In this document: one piece after another, positions 1 to 10,357 of the stretch
Layout: every line of letters begins with the position of its first letter
How positions within the stretch are numbered: the first letter of the stretch is position 1
DNA from: Clostridiales bacterium
GTDB taxonomy: Bacteria > Bacillota > Clostridia > Lutisporales > Lutisporaceae
Direction of reading: 5' to 3'
Assembly: GCA_012521375.1 (NCBI GenBank)
Contig: JAAYMO010000021.1
Span: 1 to 38,100 of the forward strand
DNA: 38,100 bases
Notes under the pieces: model-generated
What the model was told of the DNA's origin: nothing
Database searches by the model: none
What the model saw: only the letters and a program-made list of their open reading frames with translations
Position numbers and translations under genes: made by a program

Positions 1-100
1 AATATCTTTAAACTATAAACTATGACTTTTATTCATAGCTCTTAGTTCTTAGTTCTTAATTCAAGCATAGTTTAATCCTACTCAAAAGAATTACATCTAC

Positions 101-405
101 TAGTACTGTTTAGTTTTCAAAGTCCATGTATTTTGTCTGCGCATCGCGCCGACTTTCATATCTTATCACGCATTAAGCAAACTGTCAATATGTTTTTTGC
201 TGTTTGTTCTTTCACGCATCGTTCCTTAGTAAACTCATGTAGTCCATTTAAAGCATGTTATCAATATGTTTTTAGACTTTTGTTTCATCGCTGTGATGTG
301 TGTCCCACCGAAGCAGGAAGTTTATCTTATCATCTTTTGTGTGTTATGTCAACCTGTTTTTTTGTTTCTTTTTTTACATCCTGTCATTTATATTATGTCA
401 ATATC
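101..405 (-). promoter_or_regulatory. Tandem promoter array and leader of a minus-strand rRNA operon (rRNA genes lie left of the window)
   Basis: Minus strand: TTGACA-17nt-TAAGAT (188..160), TTGATA-17nt-TACATG (264..236), TTGACA-17nt-TAAGAT (352..324), TTGACA-17nt-TGTAAA (401..373); then a leader with CTTTGAAAACTAAACAGT, similar to the motif common before Firmicute 16S/23S genes. Confidence 0.7.
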
Positions 406-677
406 ATTTTTATATTGCAAAAGAAAGCGTTAATTACCTTAGCGTTAATTCTCCGTCATTAATGCTCCAAGCAATTTCTAATAAAATGCAAAGTTTTTCT
501 GAACTATAGAATAGAATTCTTCTTTTATTATTAATCAAATAATTATTTTATTTGTTTTTCTTTCTTTAATAGATAAAAAATTATATTGTAAATGATAAAT
601 ATATAGAAAGTGTTATAATAATACTGAAGCATTAGTTATTTTTACATATAAACTCAACAAGAAATGGGAGGATTGAC

Positions 678-1166
678 ATGGCAAGTATCAAAACAAATCT
701 GAACGGTCTGGAAATAATGTTATTTTTTTGGAATTCAATTAGATCAAAAGAAAAAGTTAATGAGAGCTTTTTAAATGACCTTTGCTCTATGAGAGAATTC
801 TCATACATATATAACGTGGATTTTAACAATGAATCTCTTAGAAGAGTTTTAAGTGCTCTTAATAACAAGGAACCTTTCTCTGGCAACAAAGTAGAAAGAA
901 AATTTTATTCTAATAATCTTATGACATTAGAATATATAGATGATGTTCAACCTACAATTGATGCTATAAAAAAATTGAATTTAGACAAACTTGCAGAAGA
1001 AACCAAGGAGGATGTAGAAATAATAATCATACCTGGTATAAGCGGAAGTGTTGAAAAGCATGACAATATATTATTAGTGGACTTCTTCAAAGTAAAAAAT
1101 ACTGAAAATGGTTTAACCATATCTGGAGAAAATTTAGAAGATGTTTTAAAAACAAGTCTAAAGTAA
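678..1166 (+). CDS. Hypothetical protein
   Basis: ORF with good SD (gggagg) before ATG; no family recognised. Confidence 0.7.
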   Translation: MASIKTNLNGLEIMLFFWNSIRSKEKVNESFLNDLCSMREFSYIYNVDFNNESLRRVLSALNNKEPFSGNKVERKFYSNNLMTLEYIDDVQPTIDAIKKLNLDKLAEETKEDVEIIIIPGISGSVEKHDNILLVDFFKVKNTENGLTISGENLEDVLKTSLK

Positions 1167-1220
1167 GTTGACAAAGCAATACTATAAAAATATAATTGAA
1201 TTACAATTAAATAAGGACTT

Positions 1221-1410
1221 AGGTGTTTTAATACTTAATAGGGAATCGGATAGACCGAGCTACCCCAGTAACCGTAACACTGACGAAATCTGATTATGCC
1301 ACTGCGCAAGCGGGAAGGTAAGAGAGTAGGAGGAAGTGGAGCCGGGAGACCTGCCTAAGTCTGGTTGGCCAATATCCTCTGAGGGTGGGATATATAGGCT
1401 GAAGGTTATG
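1221..1410 (+). ncRNA. Cobalamin riboswitch aptamer
   Basis: AATAGGGAAtc, GCCACTGcgcaagcGGGAAGG and GAGCCGGGAGACCTGCC blocks in canonical order, upstream of cobalamin genes. Confidence 0.93.
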
Positions 1411-1462
1411 CATTTCATATGTATATCCTTTGTCATACATGCATGTCGCTGCAATTCATCAG

Positions 1463-1486
1463 GCGCACCCTTGTGGTGCGCTTTTT
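1463..1486 (+). terminator. Riboswitch expression-platform terminator
   Basis: GCGCACC-cttgt-GGTGCGC followed by TTTTT. Confidence 0.85.
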
Positions 1487-1537
1487 AATTCTCTTAAAAT
1501 CCCTCAAATTTAATAAATTTAAAAAGGGTGATGAAAA

Positions 1538-2062
1538 ATGAAAGAAGGAACTATTTTTTGCGCTTATTCATTTATGTATGATGATCCAGAGGATCTGAAA
1601 ACCGATTATGAATTTTGCACCGATGAAATTGCATGTCATATCGGGTTGCTGAAAGCTCATGTAACCGACAGGGAGCTAAAAGATGAATTAACGAAAGTGG
1701 CAACACTTGTTTATCACATGAACAGTTCTTTGCGCGTTAAAACCGCTGTATCTAGAGATGAATTAAACTGGCTTCATGAAATCAGCCTCAAATATCATGA
1801 AGAAACAAATCATAATTACCTGCGATTTGTATTGCCTCAGGGAACAGTTTCAGCAACTCTTTCCCATGTCATACGAAATAAATGCCTGAAACTGGCAAGA
1901 TTAATGCATAGATACGAATCAAAGGGAAATAAAGTAGATCCTCTCCTCTATGATTTTGCAAACTTGCTATCTGATTATTTCTTTTTGCTGGCTCTTAAAA
2001 TTAATGCTCAAGAGAATGTAGAAGAAATTGATTTTATAAGCAAAAATTATAAATTTAAATAA
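1538..2062 (+). CDS. Cobalamin adenosyltransferase-like (PduO/Cob_adeno_trans fold) protein
   Basis: C-terminal block LRFVLPQGTVSATLSHVIRNKCLKLAR...YDFANLLSDYFFLLAL resembles PduO-type FVLPGG...LH.aRt.cR.aER...YlNRLSDyLF; downstream of a cobalamin riboswitch. Confidence 0.65.
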   Translation: MKEGTIFCAYSFMYDDPEDLKTDYEFCTDEIACHIGLLKAHVTDRELKDELTKVATLVYHMNSSLRVKTAVSRDELNWLHEISLKYHEETNHNYLRFVLPQGTVSATLSHVIRNKCLKLARLMHRYESKGNKVDPLLYDFANLLSDYFFLLALKINAQENVEEIDFISKNYKFK

Positions 2063-2112
2063 TCTTGTTATCGTTATTAACCTAATTAATAAAGCGTTAT
2101 GGAGGTAAGTAT

Positions 2113-3015
2113 ATGAAGAATAGAAATTTACTAATACTTTTATCGATAATATTAATGTTTGCTGTAACTGGATGCAATTCATCTCAACCAACAGTCAAAG
2201 ATAGAGAGGGAAATGATATAATACTGCCCGAAAAGATAAATAGGATTATTTCCACAATACCTTCAAACACAGAAATACTGGTAGCGCTAGGTTTAAAAGA
2301 TAAAATAATAGCTGTTGATAATTATTCCAAAGATGTTGAAGGCATAAACCCTGATGTAACATTTATTGATTTAATGAACCCAGATGCAGAAACTATAATC
2401 GAACTGAATCCAGATATCATAATAGCTTCAGAAATAAATAAGATGGGCGGAAGAGACCCTTTTTCATTATTAAAAGAATCCGGCATAACAGTAGTATATG
2501 TACCGATCAGCGACAGTATTCAAGGAATATATGATGATATAATCTTTATTGGAGAAATTACTAAGACTTCAGAAAAAGCCACTGAAATAATAGAGAACAT
2601 GAAAAAGGAAATCGAAAATTACAGAAAAATTGGTGAGACAATTACAGAAAAGAAAAGAGTATACTTTGAAATATCACCTGCTCCTGATTTGTTTACCTTT
2701 GGAAAAGGTTCATTTTTACAAGAAATATTGGAAATAGTAGGGGCAGATAACGTGTTTGCAGATAAAGGAAAAGGAATAGCTATCAGCAGTGAAGCAATAT
2801 TAGAAGCAAACCCGGAAGTTATCCTCACAAATGTGAATTATATAGATAATCCTATTGAGGAAATAAAAAGCCGTGATGGCTGGAACAGCATAACTGCAGT
2901 AGCAACTGATCAGGTTCACTATATAGATGCAAATTCTTCTTCAAGGCCTTCCCAAAATATAGTAAATGCGATAAAAGAAATTGGACATGCAATCTATCCG
3001 GAGTTATATGAATAA
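2113..3015 (+). CDS. btuF: Cobalamin ABC transporter substrate-binding lipoprotein
   Basis: Lipobox (VTGC), periplasmic-binding fold RIISTIPSNTEILVALGLKDKIIAVDNYS; operon with btuC/btuD under B12 riboswitch. Confidence 0.88.
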   Translation: MKNRNLLILLSIILMFAVTGCNSSQPTVKDREGNDIILPEKINRIISTIPSNTEILVALGLKDKIIAVDNYSKDVEGINPDVTFIDLMNPDAETIIELNPDIIIASEINKMGGRDPFSLLKESGITVVYVPISDSIQGIYDDIIFIGEITKTSEKATEIIENMKKEIENYRKIGETITEKKRVYFEISPAPDLFTFGKGSFLQEILEIVGADNVFADKGKGIAISSEAILEANPEVILTNVNYIDNPIEEIKSRDGWNSITAVATDQVHYIDANSSSRPSQNIVNAIKEIGHAIYPELYE

Positions 3016-4024
3016 AAGCAAGGTAATTTTTACTATAGCTGTAACCATCATCATAATGCTGTCTGCTGTTTTAATAGGCACTGTAGATATTAAAATTTCA
3101 GACATTATTAATATTATACTCTATAAATTATTTAACCTTCCTTTAGTAAAAGAATTAAAACCCAATAGTATATCTATTATATGGAATTTAAGACTTCCAA
3201 GGGTTTTTTTAGCATTTTTGGTGGGAGCAGCTTTATCTGCCAGTGGAACTGTTATTCAGTCAATATTGAAAAATCCACTTGCTAGTCCTTATACTTTAGG
3301 AGTTTCTTCAGGTTCATCTTTTTGTGCTGGTCTTGTAATAGTATTTGGCATAAGCATACCCATTATTGGAAATATTACCTTGCCTCTATTTGGCTTTATA
3401 TCTGGCCTTGTAACAGTTTTTGCAGTTATAGCTTTTGCTAAGAAAGTTGATGAAAGATTATCTAATAACACTATAATACTGGTTGGTATGGTTTTTTCCT
3501 TGTTTATTAATGCTTCCTTGCTAATACTTACTTCTTTATATCGAGAGAACATAGAGAGTATCGTGCTATGGCAGATGGGTTCTTTCTCACTAAGAGGTTG
3601 GGGTTATGTAAGAGCTGCATTGATATTTTTCATTATTGGCATAATTGGAGTTATCAAGTATACAAAGGAAATGGACCTTCTTACCTTTGGAGAAGATGAA
3701 GCTAAATCCAATGGTGTAGAAACTGAAAAAATAAAAATCAGATTGATGATTTATTCTTCCATACTGACTGGTAGTGCTGTAGCCTTAAGCGGCATTATAG
3801 GATTCGTTGATCTTATAGCACCTCATGTTGCAAGAAAATTTTTTGGTTCAAGACATATATATGTATTGCCGATGTCAGCTATATTTGGAGGTATGCTGAT
3901 GGTAGTTTCAGATATTATAGCTAGAACTATCATAGCACCTTCAGAACTTCCTGTAAGTGCAGTTACAGCTCTCATCGGTGCTCCGTTTTTTGCATATATA
4001 TATTTCAAAAAACAGGTGGTTTAA
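3008..4024 (+). CDS. btuC: FecCD/BtuC-family permease (start chosen at ATG 3008, in frame with ORF 2981)
   Basis: GLDLIAPH-like GFVDLIAPHVARKFFG and LRLPRVFLAFLVGAALSASGTVIQSILKNPLASPYTLGVSSG motif typical of FecCD; SD cggag before ATG. Confidence 0.9.
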   Translation: MNKSKVIFTIAVTIIIMLSAVLIGTVDIKISDIINIILYKLFNLPLVKELKPNSISIIWNLRLPRVFLAFLVGAALSASGTVIQSILKNPLASPYTLGVSSGSSFCAGLVIVFGISIPIIGNITLPLFGFISGLVTVFAVIAFAKKVDERLSNNTIILVGMVFSLFINASLLILTSLYRENIESIVLWQMGSFSLRGWGYVRAALIFFIIGIIGVIKYTKEMDLLTFGEDEAKSNGVETEKIKIRLMIYSSILTGSAVALSGIIGFVDLIAPHVARKFFGSRHIYVLPMSAIFGGMLMVVSDIIARTIIAPSELPVSAVTALIGAPFFAYIYFKKQVV

Positions 4025-4783
4025 ATGCTTAATGTCAGTAATTTATTTTGTGGTTACAATAACAAAGATATTATAAAAGATATATCATTCGAAATAGAGC
4101 CAGGTTCTAATTTATGCATAATAGGTCCCAATGGATGCGGTAAGTCAACCTTGCTTAAAGCACTGGCAAATCTTATACCTTACAGGGGCAGCATTAAGAT
4201 TGACGGAATAGAGATTTCAAATATAAAGAGAAAGACACTGGCCAAAAAAATTGCTTTGTTGACCCAAATGAACTCTATATACTTTCCATATACCATATAT
4301 GAAACAGTATCTTTGGGAAGGTATTGCCATATGAATGGCATGGTTCCGCGCCTGTCATCCATTGATAAAGATATAATATATGATTCTATGGAAAGATTAG
4401 GTTTATGGGGCATAAGAAATACTAAAATCAATCAGCTATCAGGAGGCCAACTGCAAAGAGTCTTCCTAGCCAAAATTTTTGCTCAAGATCCAAAAATAAT
4501 ACTGCTTGATGAGCCTACCAACCACCTGGATTTAAAATATCAGATAGAAATCCTCCAATATATCAATGAATGGGTAAAACAAAATGAAAGAGCTGTAGTT
4601 GCAGTTCTTCATGATTTAAACTTGGTTCAACTGTATGGAAATAAAGTGATTTTGTTAAATGACGGAAAAAAACATGCTTATGGTACATTAAAAGATGTTC
4701 TTATAAACAATGCATTGGAAGAAGTCTATAAAATTGATATAAAAAAATGGATGACTGAAGTCTTGGCTAAATGGCAAGTATAA
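4025..4783 (+). CDS. btuD: Cobalamin/iron-siderophore-type ABC ATPase
   Basis: Walker A GPNGCGKST, signature LSGGQLQR, Walker B ILLDEPT. Confidence 0.9.
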   Translation: MLNVSNLFCGYNNKDIIKDISFEIEPGSNLCIIGPNGCGKSTLLKALANLIPYRGSIKIDGIEISNIKRKTLAKKIALLTQMNSIYFPYTIYETVSLGRYCHMNGMVPRLSSIDKDIIYDSMERLGLWGIRNTKINQLSGGQLQRVFLAKIFAQDPKIILLDEPTNHLDLKYQIEILQYINEWVKQNERAVVAVLHDLNLVQLYGNKVILLNDGKKHAYGTLKDVLINNALEEVYKIDIKKWMTEVLAKWQV

Positions 4784-4790
4784 AATATGC

Positions 4791-4825
4791 AAAGAGGTTT
4801 TCGCTGTAGTAGCGAAAACCTCTTT
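4791..4825. terminator. Bidirectional terminator between convergent btuD and gyrA
   Basis: Perfect 15-bp stem AAAGAGGTTTTCGCT-gtagt-AGCGAAAACCTCTTT. Confidence 0.92.
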
Positions 4826-4827
4826 TA

Positions 4828-7260
4828 TTAACATTCTTCTTCAGGAACTATTTTGGCTAAAGTTACGACACTGTCATTTTCTGCTAATTTCATTAAGGTG
4901 ACTCCTTGAGTGCTTCTTCCCATTTGTGATATGTCTTTAACGTGCATCCTTATAATAACTCCTTCGGCACTGATGAGCATTACCTCACAGTCATCTTTTA
5001 TAACTTTTGCCCCAACCAAGCAGCCTGTCTTTTTAGTTATCTTTGAAGTTATTACTCCTTTGCCACCTCGGTGTTGTACCCTATATTCTTCTAGAGGAGT
5101 TCTCTTCCCAAAGCCTTTTTCACTTATTACAAGAAGATCGGCATTTTCTTCAACAATATCCATTGCTATAACATCATCATCTTTACCTAAGTTAACACCT
5201 TTGACACCCATAGCCGTACGTCCCATGCTCCTTACATCTTCTTCAAGAAATCTTATGGCTAAACCATTCTTTGTCACAGCGATCAATTCTGAAGTACCCC
5301 TTGTTAGTTTTACAGAGATAACTTCATCCCCATCTTTTAAAGTTATTGCGTTGAGTCCTGTGCTTCTCTGGGTATCATATTGTTTTAATTCTGTTTTCTT
5401 GATAATTCCATTTTTAGTCATAAAAATTAGATAGCCTTCATCTTCAAACCCTTTTATTGTTATTACCGCATTTACCATTTCACCTTTGTCAAGCTGCAGA
5501 AGATTTACCAGCGCAGTACCTTTTGCCTGTCTTCCAGCTTCAGGGATTTCATAAGCTTTTAATCTATACATTCTTCCTTTGTTAGTGAAGAACAACAGAT
5601 AGTTATGGGTGGAAGTTATAAATAAATGTTCGACAAAATCGTCCTCTCTTGTTTGAAGGGCCGTAATTCCCTTTCCACCCCTTCTTTGACTCTTATAAGT
5701 ATCAGCAGGAAGCCTCTTTATATAACCATAATGAGTTAAGGTTACTGCTACTTCTTCCTCTTCTATTAAGTCTTCTTCATCAAATTCTTTGATAGAATGA
5801 GTTATCTTGCTTCTTCTTTTATCTCCATAGGTTTTCTTTATTTCAAGAAGTTCATTTTTAACAATATTGAATATCATTAGGTCGCTGGCTAATATCGATT
5901 TATAATATTCAATATCTTTTATTAAAGACAAATATTCATCCTCTATTTTGCTTCTTTCCAAACCTGTTAAAGCTTTAAGCCTCATTTCAGCTATGGCTGT
6001 AGCCTGAGGATCAGTCAGCCCAAACCTTTTCATCATTTTCTCTTTAGCTTCAGGCACTGTTTTTGAACCTCTTAGTATGCTTATAATCTCATCTATATGA
6101 TCTAAAGCAATTCTTAATCCCTCTAAAATATGAGCTCTTTCTTCAGCTTTATTCAGGTCATATTGGGTTCTTCTGACAATTATTTCTTTCTGATGATCTA
6201 TATAATGCTTTAACATTTCCTTAAGATTCATGACTTTCGGTTGCCCCTGATGAAGAGCCAGCATTATTATACTAAAAGAGCTTTGTAACTGTGTATGCTT
6301 ATATAGCTGATTCAATATGATGTTGGCATTGACATCTCTCTTTAACTCTACTACAATTCTCATGCCTTCTCTATCAGATTCATCTCTCAAGTCTGAAATA
6401 CCTTCTATTTTTTTGTCTTTTACCAAATCAGCTATTTTTTCAATCAGATTTGCTTTATTCACTTGATATGGTATTTCGGTAATTATAATCCTTTGCTTAT
6501 TTCCCGACATGCTTTCGATTTCAGCCTTAGCTCTTATTAAAACTTTACCTCTTCCAGTAGCATAAGCTTTTTTAATACCATCTCTGCCCATAATCAAAGC
6601 ACCTGTAGGAAAATCAGGAGCTTTTATATATTTCATCAGTTCATCCAATTCAATTTCAGGATTATCAATGAGCGCAATAGCTCCATCTATAACTTCACCT
6701 AAATTGTGAGGAGGAATTGAGGTGGCCATACCGACTGCAATTCCGTTACTTCCGTTGACCAATAGGTTAGGAAATCTGGAAGGCAAAACTACCGGTTCCT
6801 TCAGGCTCTCATCATAGTTTGGCATAAAATCGACAGTTTCCTTATTGATGTCCCTCAACAATTCCATAGATATTTTCGACATCCTAGCCTCAGTATAACG
6901 CATTGCAGCAGCTGCATCTCCATCTATTGAACCAAAATTTCCATGGCCATCAATGAGAGGATATCTATATGAAAAATCCTGGGCCATCCTAACCATAGTA
7001 TCATATACTGCAGCATCCCCATGAGGATGATATTTTCCAAGCACTTCACCTACGGTAGTTGCTGATTTTCTATGAGGCTTATCATAAGTAAAGCCCAAAG
7101 AATGCATAGCATAGAGTATTCGCCTATGTACTGGCTTTAGTCCATCTCTTACATCCGGTAAGGCTCTCTGCACAATTACACTCATTGCATAATCTATAAA
7201 GGATTTTTTCATCTCATCTTCTATATCAACATGCAATATATTTCCTTGAATGTTCTCCAA
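4828..7260 (-). CDS. gyrA: DNA gyrase subunit A
   Basis: Full GyrA with HPHGD active-site region, GyrA-box QRRGGKG. Confidence 0.99.
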   Translation of the reverse strand: MENIQGNILHVDIEDEMKKSFIDYAMSVIVQRALPDVRDGLKPVHRRILYAMHSLGFTYDKPHRKSATTVGEVLGKYHPHGDAAVYDTMVRMAQDFSYRYPLIDGHGNFGSIDGDAAAAMRYTEARMSKISMELLRDINKETVDFMPNYDESLKEPVVLPSRFPNLLVNGSNGIAVGMATSIPPHNLGEVIDGAIALIDNPEIELDELMKYIKAPDFPTGALIMGRDGIKKAYATGRGKVLIRAKAEIESMSGNKQRIIITEIPYQVNKANLIEKIADLVKDKKIEGISDLRDESDREGMRIVVELKRDVNANIILNQLYKHTQLQSSFSIIMLALHQGQPKVMNLKEMLKHYIDHQKEIIVRRTQYDLNKAEERAHILEGLRIALDHIDEIISILRGSKTVPEAKEKMMKRFGLTDPQATAIAEMRLKALTGLERSKIEDEYLSLIKDIEYYKSILASDLMIFNIVKNELLEIKKTYGDKRRSKITHSIKEFDEEDLIEEEEVAVTLTHYGYIKRLPADTYKSQRRGGKGITALQTREDDFVEHLFITSTHNYLLFFTNKGRMYRLKAYEIPEAGRQAKGTALVNLLQLDKGEMVNAVITIKGFEDEGYLIFMTKNGIIKKTELKQYDTQRSTGLNAITLKDGDEVISVKLTRGTSELIAVTKNGLAIRFLEEDVRSMGRTAMGVKGVNLGKDDDVIAMDIVEENADLLVISEKGFGKRTPLEEYRVQHRGGKGVITSKITKKTGCLVGAKVIKDDCEVMLISAEGVIIRMHVKDISQMGRSTQGVTLMKLAENDSVVTLAKIVPEEEC

Positions 7261-7480
7261 AAGTATACACCTCTTCCTTAATATTGCAATTATTTTTTAA
7301 CCCATAATACTAATATTATATCTCTATGAAAGATTTTTGTCCAATTCTTAATATTATCCCTTTATATTATTGCCAATATTCTGAAGCATGTACATATACT
7401 ATTTTATAAAATATTTTATTTTATGCCATGTTTTTACTGATCACCACTAATAGAATGCCAAACCTATCATTTAAAAAAAA

Positions 7481-7522
7481 GCACAAAGCCAAAGGGTTTT
7501 AAATACCCTTTGGCTTTGTGCA
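7481..7522 (-). terminator. Terminator downstream of metQ
   Basis: Perfect 16-bp stem GCACAAAGCCAAAGGG/CCCTTTGGCTTTGTGC followed by T-run on minus strand. Confidence 0.92.
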
Positions 7523-7545
7523 CTCTTGTTTTGATTGGTCATAGT

Positions 7546-8391
7546 TTAGAATGCAGGAATTATAGCTCCTTCATATTTTTCTTCTATGAATTTTTTTACT
7601 TGTTCACTATTTAGTGCATCAACCAGCTCTTTTAAATCTTCTCTACTTTCATCTTCTTGTCTTATAGCTAATATATTTGCATAAGGAGAATTACCATCTT
7701 CTATTATCAATGCATCTTTAATAGGATTCAATCCAGCAGGAATTGCAAAGTTTGTATTTATTACTGCCGCATCCACATCATCTAATACTCTGGGCAGTTG
7801 TGCAGCTTCAATAGCTTCAAATTTGATATTCTTGGGATTTTCTACTACATCCATTTCTGAAGAAGTAATGCTGCCTCCGTCTTTAAGCTTTATTATGCCG
7901 TTTGATTGGAGCAATAACAAAGATCTTGCGTTATTTGTAGCATCATTAGGTATTGCTATGGTGCTGCCATCTTTTAATTCATCAATACTCTTAATACTAC
8001 TGGAATATAATCCTAAAGGTTCTACGTGAACTTTAGTTAAAGATATAAGATTTAAACTTCTCTCTTCATTAAAATTATCTAAGTAAGGTTGATGTTGGAA
8101 AAAGTTAGCATCTATTTCCCCATCTGCTAAAGCAGTGTTTGGTTGAACATAATCGTCAAACACTACTATTTCAAGTTTTATTCCCTTTTCTTCTAATAAG
8201 TCTTTAACAACTTCTAGTATTTCAGCATGAGGTACAGGTGTTGCCCCTACCTTTATAACTGTTTCTGTTTTTTCTTCTCCATTTGTAGTTTCTTGTGGTG
8301 ATGTTGCTGGTTGTTCTGTTGAACAGCCTACTAACAATGCACTAAATAAAGCCACTGCTAAAAATAATGATACAATCTTTTTCATGTCCAA
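7546..8391 (-). CDS. metQ: Methionine ABC transporter substrate-binding lipoprotein
   Basis: NlpA/MetQ family: KVGATPVPHAEIL...DGEIDANFFQHQPYL; lipobox LLVGC. Confidence 0.95.
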   Translation of the reverse strand: MDMKKIVSLFLAVALFSALLVGCSTEQPATSPQETTNGEEKTETVIKVGATPVPHAEILEVVKDLLEEKGIKLEIVVFDDYVQPNTALADGEIDANFFQHQPYLDNFNEERSLNLISLTKVHVEPLGLYSSSIKSIDELKDGSTIAIPNDATNNARSLLLLQSNGIIKLKDGGSITSSEMDVVENPKNIKFEAIEAAQLPRVLDDVDAAVINTNFAIPAGLNPIKDALIIEDGNSPYANILAIRQEDESREDLKELVDALNSEQVKKFIEEKYEGAIIPAF

Positions 8392-8453
8392 TTACTTCCT
8401 TTCTTTTTATTGTTTTTTTTATTTTTTTATCTTAATAAAGAGGAGGATTGAAA

Positions 8454-9122
8454 TCATTTTACTAATTTATTGTATATCCTACTTCCTATACTTTGTATTA
8501 TTTGAACCATCAGTATGAGCACTATTACTGTCCCTATCATCACATCCTCTTGAAATCCTTGATAACCGTATCTAATGGCTAAATTTCCTAAACCTCCGCC
8601 GCCGATAGCCCCTGCCATAGCTGAATAGCCAATAAGATTTATTATAGTCAATGTTATTCCTGAGGCTATGGAAGGAAGTGCTTCAGGTATTAAAACTCTA
8701 AATATGATTTGCTTTATATCGGCACCCATAGATAAAGCTGCTTCTATTATACCTGGGCTTATCTCCTTAATAGCTGTTTCTACAAGTCTTGCTACAAAAG
8801 GTATCGCTGCTATTGTCAAAGGCACTATTGCTGCAGTGGTACCGATCCTCTTGCCTACAATCAGCTTTGTAAGAGGAAATACGGCTATCATCAATATAAT
8901 AAAGGGAAAGGATCTGGTAATATTTACCAAACCATTTAATATTCTATTTAATCCCCTTCTTTCCCAAATATGGCCTTCTTCAGATATTGCCGTTATGATA
9001 CCTAAGGGCAACCCTAATATTACAGAAAACAATGTAGATGCTAAAACCATATATAGAGTTTCAAATAATGGTACAGGTATCAGTAAAGCTACTTTTTTTA
9101 TGGATTCAATTAATACTTCCAT
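8454..9122 (-). CDS. metI: Methionine ABC transporter permease
   Basis: MetI family permease, between metN and metQ. Confidence 0.94.
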   Translation of the reverse strand: MEVLIESIKKVALLIPVPLFETLYMVLASTLFSVILGLPLGIITAISEEGHIWERRGLNRILNGLVNITRSFPFIILMIAVFPLTKLIVGKRIGTTAAIVPLTIAAIPFVARLVETAIKEISPGIIEAALSMGADIKQIIFRVLIPEALPSIASGITLTIINLIGYSAMAGAIGGGGLGNLAIRYGYQGFQEDVMIGTVIVLILMVQIIQSIGSRIYNKLVK

Positions 9123-10128
9123 TTAACTTCAACTCCTCCACTATAATACCTTGATTCTTAAGATAATCTATTGCTTCTTCAACTTTTTTCTCATCTCCCC
9201 TCAGTCCAACAACCAGGTTTCCATAAGTCCTTTCTTGTATGCTGCTCATTTTTCCGGAAAGAATATTTATTTCTATGTCAAATTTTTTTATGGTCTTGTA
9301 TATCAATGGCTCTTTTGCTTTTTCATCTAAAAATGTAATTCTTATAATTGTTGTATTATCAGGATTGTCCATGTAGCTCTTATCTAAATTTAAAGAAACA
9401 TCTTGAATAAAGCTTTTTGTAACTTTATGGGAAGGCTTTGAAAACACTTCATAGGTGTTTCCCTCTTCTATAATGCTTCCATCAGATATTACTGCCACTT
9501 TATTACATACTTGCTTTATTACCTCCATCTGATGGGTTATCATCACAATGGTAATTCCTAATTTTTTGTTTATATTTTTTAATAATTCAAGTATAGATAA
9601 TGTTGTATTAGGATCTAAAGCTGAAGTAGCTTCATCGCAAAGTAATATTTTAGGATTGGTAGCCAATGCTCTAGCTATAGCTACCCTTTGCTTCTGTCCA
9701 CCACTTAATTGGCTTGGATAAGCTGTTTTTTTGTCCTTAAGATCTACAATTTCTAATAACTCATCTACTCTTTTTTCTATTTTGTTTTTATCATATTTCA
9801 TAATTTTTAAGGGAAAAGCTATGTTTTCTCTGCAATTTTTTCTACTCAACAAATTAAAATGTTGAAATATCATACCTATATTTCTTCTCATATCCCTCAG
9901 TTCATTTTTATCAAGCTTTGTTATATCTTTACCATCAATATAGATTCTCCCTTTAGTAGGTTCCTCAAGTCTGTTAATACATCTTATAAGCGTTGATTTT
10001 CCTGCTCCGCTTAATCCCATTATGCCAAATATATCTCCCTTTTCTATTCTGAGATTTATATTTTTTAATGCTTCTACATCACCTTCATTTCCCCAAAACG
10101 TTTTGTATAGACCCTCAATTTTTATCAT
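9106..10128 (-). CDS. metN: Methionine ABC transporter ATP-binding protein with C-terminal NIL-type domain
   Basis: Walker A GLSGAGKST, LSGGQKQR, ILLCDEATSALDP; extended C-terminus. Confidence 0.95.
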   Translation of the reverse strand: MIKIEGLYKTFWGNEGDVEALKNINLRIEKGDIFGIMGLSGAGKSTLIRCINRLEEPTKGRIYIDGKDITKLDKNELRDMRRNIGMIFQHFNLLSRKNCRENIAFPLKIMKYDKNKIEKRVDELLEIVDLKDKKTAYPSQLSGGQKQRVAIARALATNPKILLCDEATSALDPNTTLSILELLKNINKKLGITIVMITHQMEVIKQVCNKVAVISDGSIIEEGNTYEVFSKPSHKVTKSFIQDVSLNLDKSYMDNPDNTTIIRITFLDEKAKEPLIYKTIKKFDIEINILSGKMSSIQERTYGNLVVGLRGDEKKVEEAIDYLKNQGIIVEELKLNGSIN

Positions 10129-10162
10129 CTTTATGCCTCCTAGCTTTACAACAGAAATAAAA

Positions 10163-10188
10163 AATCCCTCAAAGATAAAAGAGGGATT
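10163..10188 (-). terminator. SAM riboswitch terminator
   Basis: Minus strand AATCCCTC-ttttatcttt-GAGGGATT followed by TTTTTATTT. Confidence 0.85.
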
Positions 10189-10190
10189 AT

Positions 10191-10305
10191 GCCTCTCTTA
10201 TCTTTCAGCCTAAGCTGCTGGAATTGACACCGCTGCATTCAGATGAGAATGCCGGTTGTCGGGTTTCATTGGGCCAGTCCCTCCACCTCTCTGGATAGAA
10301 TAAAT
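10191..10305 (-). ncRNA. SAM-I (S-box) riboswitch controlling metNIQ
   Basis: Minus strand: CTATCcagagaggtgGAGGGACTGGCCCaATGAAACCCGaCAACC...GATAAGAG, S-box core. Confidence 0.95.
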
Positions 10306-10357
10306 ATTCACTTGAATAATAGTATAGTACCATAAATATAATATGTCAACTATTTTT

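Noticed and set aside
133-509. ORFs 133..462 and 300..509 (+)
   Set aside because: They overlap the minus-strand tandem promoter array; no homology-like features or SD
1260-1454. ORF 1260..1454 (-)
   Set aside because: Antisense to the cobalamin riboswitch; composition explained by the RNA structure
4910-5434. 174-aa ORF on + strand
   Set aside because: Antisense shadow of gyrA
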